A DNA stretch of 64,000 nucleotides from V1-33 sp964523105 (GTDB lineage Bacteria; Verrucomicrobiota; Verrucomicrobiia; Verrucomicrobiales; V1-33). The stretch covers positions 62,001-126,000 of the forward strand of contig CAZFZN010000020.1 in NCBI GenBank assembly GCA_964523105.1. The letters run 5' to 3'. Both the position numbers and the translations under genes were made by a program. The notes below the pieces were generated by a model. That model saw only the letters and a program-made list of their open reading frames with translations, did not search any database and was not told where the DNA came from. Of this stretch, positions 30,511 through 40,119 are shown piece by piece. Every line of letters starts with the position of its first letter. The stretch's first letter is position 1.

Positions 30511-32685
30511 ATGCCCAGGCATTCCTCCTCCGGCCCCCGCTTTCTGCCGTTCCTGTTTCCGGGAATCCGCGCCCGCGTGGCGCGGCTGCCGTGGCTGTGG
30601 CGCTGGCTGGTGCGGGGGACGGTGCTGGGGTTTTTGTTCTTCGGCCTCACACTGCTGGTGCTGGACCTGGTGTATGGTTCGCTGGCGTCGAAGTATGACC
30701 TGGACGATCTCGACCGGATGCCGGAGCGGACGATCGTTTATGATCATCAGGGCCGCGAGGTGGCGCGCCTGCACGGGCAGAACCGCATCGTGGTCCGGCT
30801 CAGCGAGGTGTCGCCGCATTTCATCGAGGCGCTGCTGGCGCGGGAGGACAACGATTTCCGGACGCACGGCGGCGTGAGCTGGCGCGGCGTGGCGCGGGCA
30901 GTGATGCAGCGCCTGCTGCACGGCAAGCGTCAGGGCGCGAGCACGATCACGATGCAGCTGGCGAACAACAGTTTCAATCTGGGCAAAGAGGAGAGCTTTC
31001 ACCGCAAGCTGCTGGAGATCGCGCTGACCCGCCGCATCGAGTCCACCTACGACAAGGACAGGATCCTCGAACTTTATGTGAACCGCGTGTTTTTCGGCAC
31101 CGGCATCTACGGCATCGAACGGGCGGCGCAGGCTTACTTTGGCAAGAGGGCGAAGGACCTGACACTCGATGAGAGCGCGATGCTGGCGGCGATCATCCGC
31201 GGTCCGAACAAATTTTCGCCCTTCCGTCATTACGAAATCGCAGTGAGCGGGCGGGACATGGTGCTCGACCGGATGGTGCACTTCGAGCGTCTGACAAAAG
31301 AAGAGGCGGACAGGACGCGGCTGGTGAAGACGAAAGTGCTGCCGCAGCCGCGCGGGGCGCGCGACACGTGGGTGATGGATGCCGTGGGACGTGAACTGGA
31401 CCGCATTCTCGACACCGGTGACATCGAAGAGGGCGGCCTCAAGGTTTTCACCACGCTCGATCCCCGGCTCCAGGCGGCCGCGGAGGAGGTCCTCGAAAAG
31501 GAACTGCAGCGCATCGAACGTCAGCCTGGATTCGAGCACCGCACGCGGGCGCAGTTCGAGCAGTCGCTCAAGTCCACGCCCGATGCCGATCCGGACTATC
31601 TGCAGGGAGCGATCGTGGTGCTGGACAACGCCACCGGCGCGACGCTGGCGATCGTGGGCGGGCGGGACATCGATCACAGCACGTGGAATCGCGCCATGCT
31701 CTCGCGCCGCACCGCCGGGTCCACGTTCAAGCCATTCGTTTATGCCGCTGCGGTGGAGCACGGCCTGCTGCCGGGCACGCTCATCAGCGACGGGGAAATC
31801 CGGCCCGGCGACATCACTTCGGCGGACGATCCCGGATTCCGTCCTTACAATTCCGACCGCACGTTCACCGGCCGGCAGCGCGCCGACTGGGGGCTCGCGA
31901 AAAGCCGCAACACGATGGCGGTGCGTGTCGGGGAATTCGCCGGCATGGATGCGGTGCTCGACGTGGCGGAACGTGCGGGCTTCGGTGTCATTCCGTCGCG
32001 TTCCGCGCAGCTTTACCTCGGCAACACCGGCGCCACACTGGAGAGCCTGACGAGCGGCTACAGTATTTTTCCCAACGCGGGAGTGCGCTGCCGTCCGTTT
32101 CTCATCGACCGCATCGAGGACAACCGCGGCGAGCTCGTGTTCCGCAGCGGCGTCATGAATCCGGAGGTCATCAAGCCCGGCGCGGCGTGGCTCACGACGA
32201 AGATGCTGGAGAAAGTCTGCGCCCCGGGCGGCACGGCCTCCGAAGTGTCAGGGGCGGGACTCATTCCACCCGTGGCGGGCAAGACCGGGACGACCGATGA
32301 CTATCGCGATGCGTGGTTCATCGGATTCAATCCGCGCATCACCTGCGGTGTGTGGGTGGGGCTGGACGATCCGGAGCGCATCATTCACCGCGGTTATGGC
32401 AGCCGGCTCGCGCTGCCGGTGTGGATCGAAGTGATGCGCCACGCGCAGGGGCTGGGCTATCGCGGCGGAGCCTGGCAAAGTCCGCCCGTGCGAACGGTGG
32501 ACATTTGCACCGCCAGCGGCGCCGTGGCCGGCCCCGCCTGCCGGGGCGGACGCGTGCGCGAAGCACTGCCGGAGGACAGCATTCCGGAAGGCGCCTGTCC
32601 TGCTCATGGCGGCGGTTCCCCGCCGCCCGTCAACGGCTCGCGCAGCAACACGCTGCTGGACCGCCTGCGCGGGTTGTGGAGGTGA
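30511..32685 (+). CDS. class A penicillin-binding protein (bifunctional PBP1-type)
   Basis: 724 residues. A membrane anchor lies at about residues 28-52 (RWLVRGTVLGFLFFGLTLLV). The GT51 transglycosylase domain contains the catalytic Glu in LLAREDNDFRTHGGV (E112), GASTITMQLANN and AAIIRGPNKFSP. The transpeptidase domain contains STFK (S404-K407), SRN (465-467) and KTG (K591). Only about 50 residues follow KTG, much of it Cys/Pro/Ser-rich (DICTASGAVAGPACRGG), reminiscent of the short tail of PBP1C. It polymerises and crosslinks peptidoglycan in the periplasm. The GTG/ATG choices upstream are limited; the ATG at 30511 gives a short basic N-terminus. Confidence 0.93.
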   Translation: MPRHSSSGPRFLPFLFPGIRARVARLPWLWRWLVRGTVLGFLFFGLTLLVLDLVYGSLASKYDLDDLDRMPERTIVYDHQGREVARLHGQNRIVVRLSEVSPHFIEALLAREDNDFRTHGGVSWRGVARAVMQRLLHGKRQGASTITMQLANNSFNLGKEESFHRKLLEIALTRRIESTYDKDRILELYVNRVFFGTGIYGIERAAQAYFGKRAKDLTLDESAMLAAIIRGPNKFSPFRHYEIAVSGRDMVLDRMVHFERLTKEEADRTRLVKTKVLPQPRGARDTWVMDAVGRELDRILDTGDIEEGGLKVFTTLDPRLQAAAEEVLEKELQRIERQPGFEHRTRAQFEQSLKSTPDADPDYLQGAIVVLDNATGATLAIVGGRDIDHSTWNRAMLSRRTAGSTFKPFVYAAAVEHGLLPGTLISDGEIRPGDITSADDPGFRPYNSDRTFTGRQRADWGLAKSRNTMAVRVGEFAGMDAVLDVAERAGFGVIPSRSAQLYLGNTGATLESLTSGYSIFPNAGVRCRPFLIDRIEDNRGELVFRSGVMNPEVIKPGAAWLTTKMLEKVCAPGGTASEVSGAGLIPPVAGKTGTTDDYRDAWFIGFNPRITCGVWVGLDDPERIIHRGYGSRLALPVWIEVMRHAQGLGYRGGAWQSPPVRTVDICTASGAVAGPACRGGRVREALPEDSIPEGACPAHGGGSPPPVNGSRSNTLLDRLRGLWR

Positions 32686-32698
32686 GGGCGGGTTCTTC

Positions 32699-33832
32699 TC
32701 AGAGCGACTCCAGAAAGCGGCGGTAAAACCGGACGCCCTCCTCCAGCGCACTGATGCCGACCCATTCGTCCGCGGTGTGCGCCTGGGCGATGTCGCCCGG
32801 GCCGGCAGCGACCGAGGGAATGCCGCCCTCACTGAGCCAAAGCGCGTCGCAAAACCAGGTCGCTCCCGTCAGGCCATGACCGGCGGCGGCCAGTTTTTGC
32901 ACGAAGGGATTCTCCGGCGGCGTGTCCAGTGGCGCGCAGGCGTCGGCGGAGGCGTCCACGGCGACGGGGGCCTCGAAGTGCTGAGCGTCGAGGAACTCGC
33001 GCAGCATGCGTTCGATGCCGTAGTGATGGACCGCCGGCGTGTAGCGCAGGTCCAGCCAGAGCGTGCAGTTGTCAGGCACGATATTGGTGCGTGTGCCGCC
33101 GCGGATCATGCCGATGTTCAGGGTGCTGTCGCCGAGCATCGGGTGACGGAATTCCGGCGAGGCAAGCAGCCGGCGGAAGGGCCCGTCCAGCGCTTCGATC
33201 ACCGGCATCATGCGCAGCACGGCATTCTCGCCGCGTTCCGGCGTGCTGCCGTGGGCGGCGCGGCCGCTGACTGTCAGGCGCGGCCACCAGCTGCCCTTGT
33301 GCGTGTGGACCACGGCGCAGCCGGTGGGTTCCCCGACGAGACCGAAGTCATATCCCGGATGATGCTTTGAAAAATGCCGCGAGCCCCACTGGCCGGTCTC
33401 TTCGCCCATGAATCCGGCAAAGGTCACCTCCGCGCCAAGATCCGCCAGGCGCGGCCCCAGTTCCTCCAGCGCGGCGAGCATCGCCGCCATGGTGCCCTTG
33501 GTGTCGCAGGCGCCGCGGCCCCACACTTTGCCGTCCCGCACTTCCGCACCGAAGGGCTCGATACTCATCCCGGCGACACTGACGGTATCGGTGTGAGGGG
33601 CCAGCAGGATTTTCGGTTTGCCGGCTTCCCCCCGGGGAAAGCGTGCGATCACGTTCGGCCTGTCAGGGAGCACTTCTTCATAACAAACCTCCGCGCCAAG
33701 CCGGCGGCAAAATTCTCCGGCGTATTCCGCGCATGCTTTTTCCCCCGTGTTCTCCGTCCCCGGCTCACCGTCGGGATTCACGCTGGGAATGGCCACAAGA
33801 TCGCGGCAGATCTGAACAACTCTCGAATGCAT
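32699..33832 (-). CDS. argE: M20 peptidase, acetylornithine deacetylase-like
   Basis: 377 residues from the ATG at 33832 (MHSRVVQICRDLVAIPSVNP); the frame extends upstream into hemB only by overlap. Metal ligands of the M20 family are visible: HTDTV in LLAPHTDTVSVAG, GRGACDTKGTMAAML, the catalytic GEETGQWGS, VGEPTG and a C-terminal AQAHTADEW. The GACDTKG and YCxTxR-like pattern is typical of ArgE and DapE; ArgE is preferred because of AIPSVNPDG and the size. It would release ornithine from N-acetylornithine. Tail-to-tail with the PBP gene; argD and argH are elsewhere in the window. Confidence 0.78.
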   Translation of the reverse strand: MHSRVVQICRDLVAIPSVNPDGEPGTENTGEKACAEYAGEFCRRLGAEVCYEEVLPDRPNVIARFPRGEAGKPKILLAPHTDTVSVAGMSIEPFGAEVRDGKVWGRGACDTKGTMAAMLAALEELGPRLADLGAEVTFAGFMGEETGQWGSRHFSKHHPGYDFGLVGEPTGCAVVHTHKGSWWPRLTVSGRAAHGSTPERGENAVLRMMPVIEALDGPFRRLLASPEFRHPMLGDSTLNIGMIRGGTRTNIVPDNCTLWLDLRYTPAVHHYGIERMLREFLDAQHFEAPVAVDASADACAPLDTPPENPFVQKLAAAGHGLTGATWFCDALWLSEGGIPSVAAGPGDIAQAHTADEWVGISALEEGVRFYRRFLESL

Positions 33833-33932
33833 CCGGCCACCATGGCGGCGCTGGTGGACTTGGCAAGAAGGCCGGAGAATGGCGCGGGATTTCCGGTTTC
33901 CAAGAATCTGCGTCCGGATTGGACTGAATGTC

Positions 33933-34910
33933 ATGCACCTTCCCGTCCGCCCCCGCCGCAACCGCCAGTCCGCCGCCATCCGCGGACTGGTGAGGGAAAC
34001 CACACTGTCGCCGGAACATTTCATTTATCCGCTCTTTCTCAGCGGGACGGAACGGGATGAAGACATCGCCTCCATGCCCGGCTGCAGGCGCTGGAGCACG
34101 GCGGGTTTGCTGGAGGAAACGGGCCGGGCCGCCGCCGCCGGCGTGCGCGCCGTGGTGCTCTTTCCCCGCATTGCGGACGAACTGAAAACGCGCGTCGCAG
34201 AGGAGGCATGGAATCCGGACGGGCTCGTGCCGCAAACGATTCGCGCCATCAAGTCGGCTCATCCTGACGTGGCCGTGGTGACGGATGTGGCCCTCGACCC
34301 TTACAATTCCGACGGCCACGACGGGCTCGTGTCTGACGAGGGAGTGATCCTCAACGACGAAACGGTGGAGGTGCTGTGCCGTCAGGCCCTGAGCCATGCG
34401 CGTGCCGGAGCTGACCTCGTGGCGCCCAGCGACATGATGGACGGCCGCGTGGCCGCCATTCGCGCCGCGCTGGATGCGGAGGGATTCACGGAAACGGGAA
34501 TTCTGAGCTACACCGCCAAGTATGCCAGCGCCTGCTACGGGCCGTTTCGCGGAGCGCTTGATTCCGCACCGCGCGCCGGAGACAAGAAGACCTATCAGAT
34601 GGATCCCGCCAATGTTCGTGAGGCGGTGCGCGAGGCGCGACTCGACGAGTCCGAAGGAGCCGACATGCTCATGGTGAAACCCGCCGGCATGTATCTGGAC
34701 GTCATCCGCGCCGTGCGGGAAGCGACGGTCCTGCCCGTGGCCGCCTATCAGGTGAGCGGCGAGTATTTGATGATCCGGAGCGCCGCCGCAGCCGGGTGGC
34801 TGGACGAGCGCCGCATCGTGATGGAGAGCCTCACCGCCATTCGCCGCGCGGGAGCGGATGTGATCCTGACTTATTTCGCGCGGCAGGCCGCGGAGTGGCT
34901 GCGGGAGTGA
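33933..34910 (+). CDS. hemB: delta-aminolevulinic acid dehydratase (porphobilinogen synthase)
   Basis: 325 residues, the family length, from the ATG at 33933 (MHLPVRPRRNRQSAAIRGL); an ATG at 33879 would add 18 unlikely residues. The two Schiff-base lysines are K196 (YTAKYASACYGPFRGAL) and K249 (MLMVKPAGMYLDV). The metal loop reads TDVALDPYNSDGHDGLV, lacking the three zinc cysteines, as in the Mg/K-type enzymes of Pseudomonas. It condenses two ALA to porphobilinogen in haem synthesis. It starts about 100 bases from the divergent argE-like gene, so the promoters face outward. Confidence 0.95.
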   Translation: MHLPVRPRRNRQSAAIRGLVRETTLSPEHFIYPLFLSGTERDEDIASMPGCRRWSTAGLLEETGRAAAAGVRAVVLFPRIADELKTRVAEEAWNPDGLVPQTIRAIKSAHPDVAVVTDVALDPYNSDGHDGLVSDEGVILNDETVEVLCRQALSHARAGADLVAPSDMMDGRVAAIRAALDAEGFTETGILSYTAKYASACYGPFRGALDSAPRAGDKKTYQMDPANVREAVREARLDESEGADMLMVKPAGMYLDVIRAVREATVLPVAAYQVSGEYLMIRSAAAAGWLDERRIVMESLTAIRRAGADVILTYFARQAAEWLRE

Positions 34911-34919
34911 ACCGCGGCG

Positions 34920-35993
34920 TCAGGGCAGGGCGTTGCGGAGAAAGCGCACGAAGTTGCCGCTCAGGATGGAGGCGATGCCGTCCTCCGGGCAGCCCCGGGC
35001 CGCGAGCAGTGCAGGCAGTTTTGTCAGGTCGGCGATGGTGTCGAGGTCCCGGGGAGTTTGTTCCGTGCCGAAGGCGCCGTCGAGATCGGTGCCGATGCCG
35101 GCGTGGAGTGTGTTCCCGGCGAGCTGGCAGATGTGGTCGATGTGAGCAACGAAGTGCTCCAAAGTGACCCCGCTGGACTGCGGCGTGGTTTTCCCTCGCT
35201 CCCAGCCGGGCACGAGCATCCACGCGTCGAGGGCGCAGCCGATCACGGCGTCCCGCGAGATCAGCGCGCGCAGCTGTTCGTCGCTGAACTGGCGCATGTG
35301 CGGCACCAGGGCGCGGCAGTTTTGATGACTCGCCCACAGCGGTCCTTCGTGCCACTCCAGCGCCTGCCAGAAGCACTCGTCAGTCAGGTGCGTGACGTCG
35401 AGAATCATGCCGAGCCGGGAGATCTCGCGGAGCAGTTCGCGCCCGCGCGGGGGAAAGCCGCCGCTGCTGTCCGTGCCGAAGGCATAAACTCCCGGCCCGT
35501 AGTGCGCCGGACCGATGGCGCGCAGACCCTGTTCGTACGCCCGCTCGAGGTGCCCTGGCGTGAGCAGGGAATCGGCGCCCTCCAGCGACAGAATGAAGCC
35601 CACCGGCGACTGAGTATTGTCGCCGCTGCTCCAAATTTCCAGGTGCCGTTCCAGCCGGACACGGTCCGGAATCAACGTCATTTCACCGGCTTCCTCCATC
35701 GCGCGATACCATGCGAGCTGCGCCTGAGTCATGGCCCAGGCCTGCGCCTGACTGGGCCAGCCGAAGACGGGACTCCATGCATCGTGCTCCACCCGCGCGA
35801 TCTGAGTGGCCACGCACAGTCCGATGCCCGCGCGCCGCATCTCCGGCAGCGTCACCGTGCCCCGTCCCCGGTCGGGCTTGTCCGTCTTTCCCGCCTCCCG
35901 CCGGCGGATTTCCGCCACCGGCCGGGTCAAATCCCGCCCCCACTCGATGGCGTTAATCGCGAGGTCCAGGTGGGCGTCGAATATCAAACCCAT
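34920..35993 (-). CDS. membrane dipeptidase-like hydrolase (peptidase M19)
   Basis: 357 residues. The M19 metal site begins with DAHLDLAINA (HxD of the family's DGHNDL), then SLEGADSLL with the bridging Glu, RAIGPAHYGPGVYAFGTDSS, LIDVTHLTDECFW-like MILDVTHLTDE, WASHQNCRALVPHMRQFSDEQ and GIGTDLDGAFG. No signal peptide is visible, so it is probably cytoplasmic. M19 enzymes hydrolyse dipeptides, beta-lactams or other small amides. Convergent with hemB, 10 bases apart; the tRNA-fMet gene lies just upstream on the same strand. Confidence 0.85.
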   Translation of the reverse strand: MGLIFDAHLDLAINAIEWGRDLTRPVAEIRRREAGKTDKPDRGRGTVTLPEMRRAGIGLCVATQIARVEHDAWSPVFGWPSQAQAWAMTQAQLAWYRAMEEAGEMTLIPDRVRLERHLEIWSSGDNTQSPVGFILSLEGADSLLTPGHLERAYEQGLRAIGPAHYGPGVYAFGTDSSGGFPPRGRELLREISRLGMILDVTHLTDECFWQALEWHEGPLWASHQNCRALVPHMRQFSDEQLRALISRDAVIGCALDAWMLVPGWERGKTTPQSSGVTLEHFVAHIDHICQLAGNTLHAGIGTDLDGAFGTEQTPRDLDTIADLTKLPALLAARGCPEDGIASILSGNFVRFLRNALP

Positions 35994-36012
35994 GCTCGCG
36001 ACGGGAGTAAAT

Positions 36013-36089
<77 letters not shown>

Positions 36090-36225
36090 GAACCCCTGTA
36101 GAAGTCGCTGCGCCGGGCCGCAAGTGGAATTCTGCCGCCGGACTCAATTCGCAGGATTTCCGTACCGAGGATGGACTTGCCGGACGCTGCAACCATGCCA
36201 GGGTGACGGCAGTTTTCGATCCCTT

Positions 36226-36594
36226 ATGTCCTCAAAGGTTCCATCATGCCCATGCCGCGCGGCGGGGGCTTTGCTCATTGTGATTGCCGGTCCCGTGGCG
36301 TGTGATCCGGCTGTGCAGCAGCATCAGTTGACTACCGCGCAGTCCAGGGTGGATGAGGCCAGCCGGGAACGCGCGCTGGCGCAGCAGCAGGTGGAGGAAC
36401 TGCAGGCGGAACTGAAATCGCTGACAAGTTTCGGCGGACCGGAGCATCAGACGAAACTGAGGACCGCGATGGCGCTCCGCAAGGAGAAGGAGGAGCTGGA
36501 AACCCTCAAGAAGGACCTGGATGCACGCCTGAGCCATTTTCAGTCCGAGACCCAGCGGTTCCGGGATGCCCTGGCGGCGGAGAAGAAGCCCTGA
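36226..36594 (+). CDS. small coiled-coil envelope protein, possible lipoprotein
   Basis: 122 residues from the ATG at 36226 (MSSKVPSCPCRAAG). The hydrophobic stretch ALLIVIAGPVACDPA ends at a cysteine that could be lipidated, though the box (GPVAC) is not ideal. The rest is a continuous helix with heptads (RALAQQQVEELQAELKSL, LRKEKEELETLKKDLDARLS). An ATG at 36124 would extend it by 34 non-helical residues. Family not recognised. The next gene, 28 bases on, encodes a second coiled-coil protein, so they are likely one operon. Confidence 0.65.
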   Translation: MSSKVPSCPCRAAGALLIVIAGPVACDPAVQQHQLTTAQSRVDEASRERALAQQQVEELQAELKSLTSFGGPEHQTKLRTAMALRKEKEELETLKKDLDARLSHFQSETQRFRDALAAEKKP

Positions 36595-36622
36595 CACTTA
36601 TTTCACGCACTTTCCTCCTCCC

Positions 36623-37540
36623 ATGCGCACACTCATTTTCCTGCTTTTGCTGGCCGGCGCCGGTTACTGGTGGCACAGCCGGCGGGAGCGCTATCAACAA
36701 CTTGAGGCCCTGCAGGTGGAACTGAAGGCCGTCGAAGGCATGGTCGCTGAAAAGAAAAAGCTCGCGAAGTCCCTGACGGAGAAAGTGCAGCCGCTTCGTG
36801 AAGGGCAGGCGGCTCTCGCCGCACCGGATGGTTCACCCGAAAAGCTCCAGGAGGAAGTTGCGGCTCTGCGGGACGCCATGACGTCCGGCGCGGCGCAACT
36901 GGACGCTGCGGAGGACGAATTCGCCGCGGCGGTGGAGGCGTTGCGCGAGAGTGCCATAGGCAAGAAAGTCGGAAATTTGAAGCTCCCGAACCGTGAAGAG
37001 CTGGTGGACTGTGAGATCCAGCGCTTCGGTGAAGGGTATATCCAGATCATGCACCGGGACGGCAGCGAGAAAGTCATGGCCGATGATCTCCCGGAAGGGT
37101 GGGTGGACCGCTATGCGGTGAATTATGTGAGCCGGCATTCCAAGGAGGAGAATGCCCTGCTGGCCGGCAAAGTGGAGGAGGCGGTGCTGACTCCGCTGGA
37201 TCTCAAGAAGGCAAAACTCGAGGAGATCGACGCCCGCATTTCGGAACTGTCCGCTCAACTGCTGGCGCTGAGCGCCCGGATGCGGGAAGCGACGCGGCAG
37301 GCGGACTTGATGGTGCGCAACGCCTATCGTATTTCCCTGGGCAACAGTTCGCGCGGGTCGAATTCCGGCGCATCGCAGCGGGAGGAACTCTTCGCCAAAG
37401 CCAAGCAGATCGAGGCGGGACGTGAGAGCGTCCGGGCCAAATATGTGGCGCTGCGGAACGAAAAGCTGCGTCTGGAAAAGCAGCGCCAGGTGGTGAGGCG
37501 TGCGCCGCTCAATCCTCCGCCGGCGGAAACGCCGCAATAA
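36623..37540 (+). CDS. membrane-anchored coiled-coil protein
   Basis: 305 residues from the ATG at 36623. An N-terminal membrane helix (MRTLIFLLLLAGAGYWW) is followed by heptads (ALQVELKAVEGMVAEKKKLA, DAAEDEFAAAVEALRESA), a small globular part (about 115-170: LKLPNREELVDCEIQRFG, GYIQIMHRDGSEKVMADDL) and a second helical region (EEIDARISELSAQLLALSAR). The middle has a weak SH3-like look. Function unknown; possibly an envelope scaffold working with the preceding lipoprotein-like gene. Convergent with the CAP-domain gene, one base apart. Confidence 0.7.
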   Translation: MRTLIFLLLLAGAGYWWHSRRERYQQLEALQVELKAVEGMVAEKKKLAKSLTEKVQPLREGQAALAAPDGSPEKLQEEVAALRDAMTSGAAQLDAAEDEFAAAVEALRESAIGKKVGNLKLPNREELVDCEIQRFGEGYIQIMHRDGSEKVMADDLPEGWVDRYAVNYVSRHSKEENALLAGKVEEAVLTPLDLKKAKLEEIDARISELSAQLLALSARMREATRQADLMVRNAYRISLGNSSRGSNSGASQREELFAKAKQIEAGRESVRAKYVALRNEKLRLEKQRQVVRRAPLNPPPAETPQ

Positions 37541-37541
37541 G

Positions 37542-39665
37542 TCAGGGCATGCTGACTTTGAGCCGCAGCCAGCGCGGTTTTCCCTGCGCCGGGACGGACG
37601 CGCGCCGGGTTTCCACATTGCCGGAGGAGGAAACGGGGGAGTCGGTGAATCCGGCCGGTGCACCGGCCTGACCGGGGGTGAACCAGTTCACCAAATCCGT
37701 CGAGATCTGCGGGGTGACCGTGATGCCGGAACGGTCGGTGCAGCGGGAGTAGTCCAGCTGCAATGATTCCTGACTGATCTTGGCCTGCGGGAGCCCCGGC
37801 GCCGCATTCGACACCGGGCTGAGATTCAGGGCGCAGGCCAAAAGATTCGCTATGCCGTCTTTGTTATAGTCGCCGGCGGGAGCGCTGGAGAGGGTGCCGG
37901 CGGGAAGGCCGGCGGCGGATTCCTGAGCGGCGGCCCAACTGGAGTATGAAAGGGACTCCGCCGCGGTGACTTCCAGGAGCGGCCCGAAGGCAAGTGTCCT
38001 TCCGGAGACGATCGCGCGTCCCGAGAGCAGCCAGGTTCCGGCTTCTCCGGGAGCGAAAGCAAATTCCCGGGCACTCCCGGTGCCCGACACGGTTGCATTG
38101 GATGTATCCAGGACGCCGTTGAAGCTGACCGCATCCACAAACCACCCGTAGCCGCTGCCGGTTCCCGGGTAGTAGGTGCCTCCGGCGAACACATAAGCAA
38201 ATCGCAGCAGGAAGTCGCGCCCCTCCACCGCGGTGAGCGGCACGGTGCGGAGGCTGAATGTTGTCTGTCCGGTGGCGCCGGTTCCGTTTTGGCTGTCGAG
38301 CACAAGCCAGGTGGCGCCATTGTCGGTGCTGACCTGCACCTGGGCGCGCTGCGTGGAGGTGGCGGCGGCAAGGCGGCTTTGGAACTGCAGCGATGGCGCC
38401 GCGCCGGCGCGGAAGGTGCTCCGGTAGGTGATGGTGGCCGTATTGGCCTGCGGCTGCGTGAGTTGGTAGGAGCCCGAACCTTCCTGTTTCGACTGCGTGG
38501 AAAGTAAGGCGTAGGTGCTGGCGGTGACGCGCGAGAGACTGTTGGCGCCGTCGAAGGGCACCGGCGTGCGCTTCATGGCGCGCCATTCATAGGAAGTGGC
38601 GCCGCCCGTATGGGATAGTTGATAGGGGGCGGGAGCCCCCGGTGCGACGAGCGTGTCTCCGGATACGGAAGGCGGGGAGTAGGCAGGCTTGAAGTCCGCC
38701 TTCACATTGTTGTTGGTGGAGGAGATGCTGACGGTTTGGGTCGCGTTGAAGCCCTGACCGGAGAAGGTGACGGTGCGTTGCGCAGCGCCCGCCGGAACGG
38801 GAACGGCATAGCCGCCGGAGGCGGAGGTCACCGCGTGATGAGAGGCCCCTTGAACGTTCACCGTCACGCCTCCGATGCCCTCGCCGGGATCATAGAAATT
38901 GTCTCCGTCGAAATCGTAGTAGGCGACACCGGTGACGAAGGGAAATGCGGCACCGGCGGGAACGCCGAAATCCTGAGTAATCACCTCCGGGCCGACGCTG
39001 CCGTTCGTGCCGGCGCGAATGCCGATTCCGACCTCGCGGAACCCGGCGTGAGTGATGGCGCGGTGGCCGCGGCCGCTCTGCATGCCTCCGGGGCCCGTGC
39101 CCCAGTCCACTTCAAAACCGGCGTGTCCGAACTGCGGATTCTTCGACGTGGCATAGACGTTCTCCGCCGCGTAGCTCGCTGAATAGCCAACACGGTTGAA
39201 TCGTGTCGAGAGGCTGGAGCCGTCGCTGCCCGTGTGGCCCTGGAACTGGTGCGTAAACTGATCGTTGGAGTGGTTGCGGGCGGACTGCAGCAGCTTCTCG
39301 CTCATCGCGAGGGGCGGTGCCGGCACCAGTGCCGCCATTTCACTCTGCATGGTGCCGAGGTTCACGTTGAAGTAATTGTAAGAGGCGACAATGTCAGGAT
39401 CGGTCAGGGCGGCCAGGCGGGCACCCTCTGCTGTGGGATTGGCGCGGGCGCGATTGATCAGTTCAAGATAGAGCTGTTCAGAATCGGTGGGGTTGCCGAT
39501 ACTCCAAAGGGTGGTTCGCGGGCGGCCGGAGGGCGGTGCATCCGGGTCGGAGATCGGAGACATGGCCGGCGGCGGGGGCGTCACCACGACTTGCGGCAGA
39601 CTGGACGGCTCCTGTGAGGACGCCGTCGCCAGGCTTAGGGCGAGCAGTGAAATGGGACGGGGCAT
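37542..39665 (-). CDS. secreted CAP-domain (SCP/PR1) protein with C-terminal EF-hand-like tail
   Basis: 707 residues from the ATG at 39665, with a signal-like start (PISLLALSLATASSQ). The CAP domain spans about 50-240: LYLELINRARANPTAEGARL, LLQSARNHSNDQFTHQFQGH, AENVYATSKNPQ and GHRAITHAGFREVGIGIRAG, with the His and Glu ligands of the family. A SdrD-like beta domain follows (YYDFDGDNFYDPGEGIGGV). The last 130 residues include DYNKDGIANLLACALNLSP and a closing DLVNW...WLRLKVSMP module like that of the FG-GAP protein. CAP proteins bind lipids or act in the extracellular matrix; the role here is unknown. Confidence 0.85.
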   Translation of the reverse strand: MPRPISLLALSLATASSQEPSSLPQVVVTPPPPAMSPISDPDAPPSGRPRTTLWSIGNPTDSEQLYLELINRARANPTAEGARLAALTDPDIVASYNYFNVNLGTMQSEMAALVPAPPLAMSEKLLQSARNHSNDQFTHQFQGHTGSDGSSLSTRFNRVGYSASYAAENVYATSKNPQFGHAGFEVDWGTGPGGMQSGRGHRAITHAGFREVGIGIRAGTNGSVGPEVITQDFGVPAGAAFPFVTGVAYYDFDGDNFYDPGEGIGGVTVNVQGASHHAVTSASGGYAVPVPAGAAQRTVTFSGQGFNATQTVSISSTNNNVKADFKPAYSPPSVSGDTLVAPGAPAPYQLSHTGGATSYEWRAMKRTPVPFDGANSLSRVTASTYALLSTQSKQEGSGSYQLTQPQANTATITYRSTFRAGAAPSLQFQSRLAAATSTQRAQVQVSTDNGATWLVLDSQNGTGATGQTTFSLRTVPLTAVEGRDFLLRFAYVFAGGTYYPGTGSGYGWFVDAVSFNGVLDTSNATVSGTGSAREFAFAPGEAGTWLLSGRAIVSGRTLAFGPLLEVTAAESLSYSSWAAAQESAAGLPAGTLSSAPAGDYNKDGIANLLACALNLSPVSNAAPGLPQAKISQESLQLDYSRCTDRSGITVTPQISTDLVNWFTPGQAGAPAGFTDSPVSSSGNVETRRASVPAQGKPRWLRLKVSMP

Positions 39666-40053
39666 GAGCGTCAGCGGTTTGAACCTGAAGCGCTTCGGAT
39701 GAAGCGCGGAGCAGCTTATCGTATTATGGTAATTATAGTCCAGATGCCAAGCGCATTTTTTCCAGCGCAGTCGGCGATGGATTCAACTCCCCTGGGGAAT
39801 CGCGGATCTAAGCCGAAAGCGGCTCAAGTGGCGTGGCGCTCCGGTCCATTTGAACCGGGCAATGAGGGTGGACCAGAGGTCCACACGACGATCCGGCGAT
39901 TGAATCAGCGTTTCCCTGGCATTGAGAAGCCCGGGTTTCGCGGAATCCGGTGCTGGACGCAGCGAGTGAGGTGACCAAACCCCGCGAAAATCGGGAAAAT
40001 TGGCCTCGCTGGTTATGGTTTTGATTGCTTTTGAAATTTTTCTCAAAATTTAG
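39666..40053. other. AT-rich intergenic stretch upstream of the CAP gene
   Basis: No gene seen. On the minus strand TTGGCA, an 18-base spacer and TAATAC (about 39715-39745) could be the CAP gene promoter. TTTTGA and TCAAAA around 40030-40047 form a small inverted repeat. The stretch is clearly lower in GC than its neighbours near both ends. Confidence 0.4.
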
Positions 40054-40081
40054 TTGCAACAATCTGTAAAAATGATAAAAT
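40054..40081 (+). promoter_or_regulatory. sigma70-like promoter of the 39-codon ORF
   Basis: TTGCAA (40054-40059), a 16-base spacer and TAAAAT (40076-40081) in AT-rich DNA. Transcription would start near 40088, about 30 bases before the ATG at 40120. Confidence 0.55.
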
Positions 40082-40119
40082 TTGCACTACATAGAACGCA
40101 CAGACATCGCCTACCCGCC

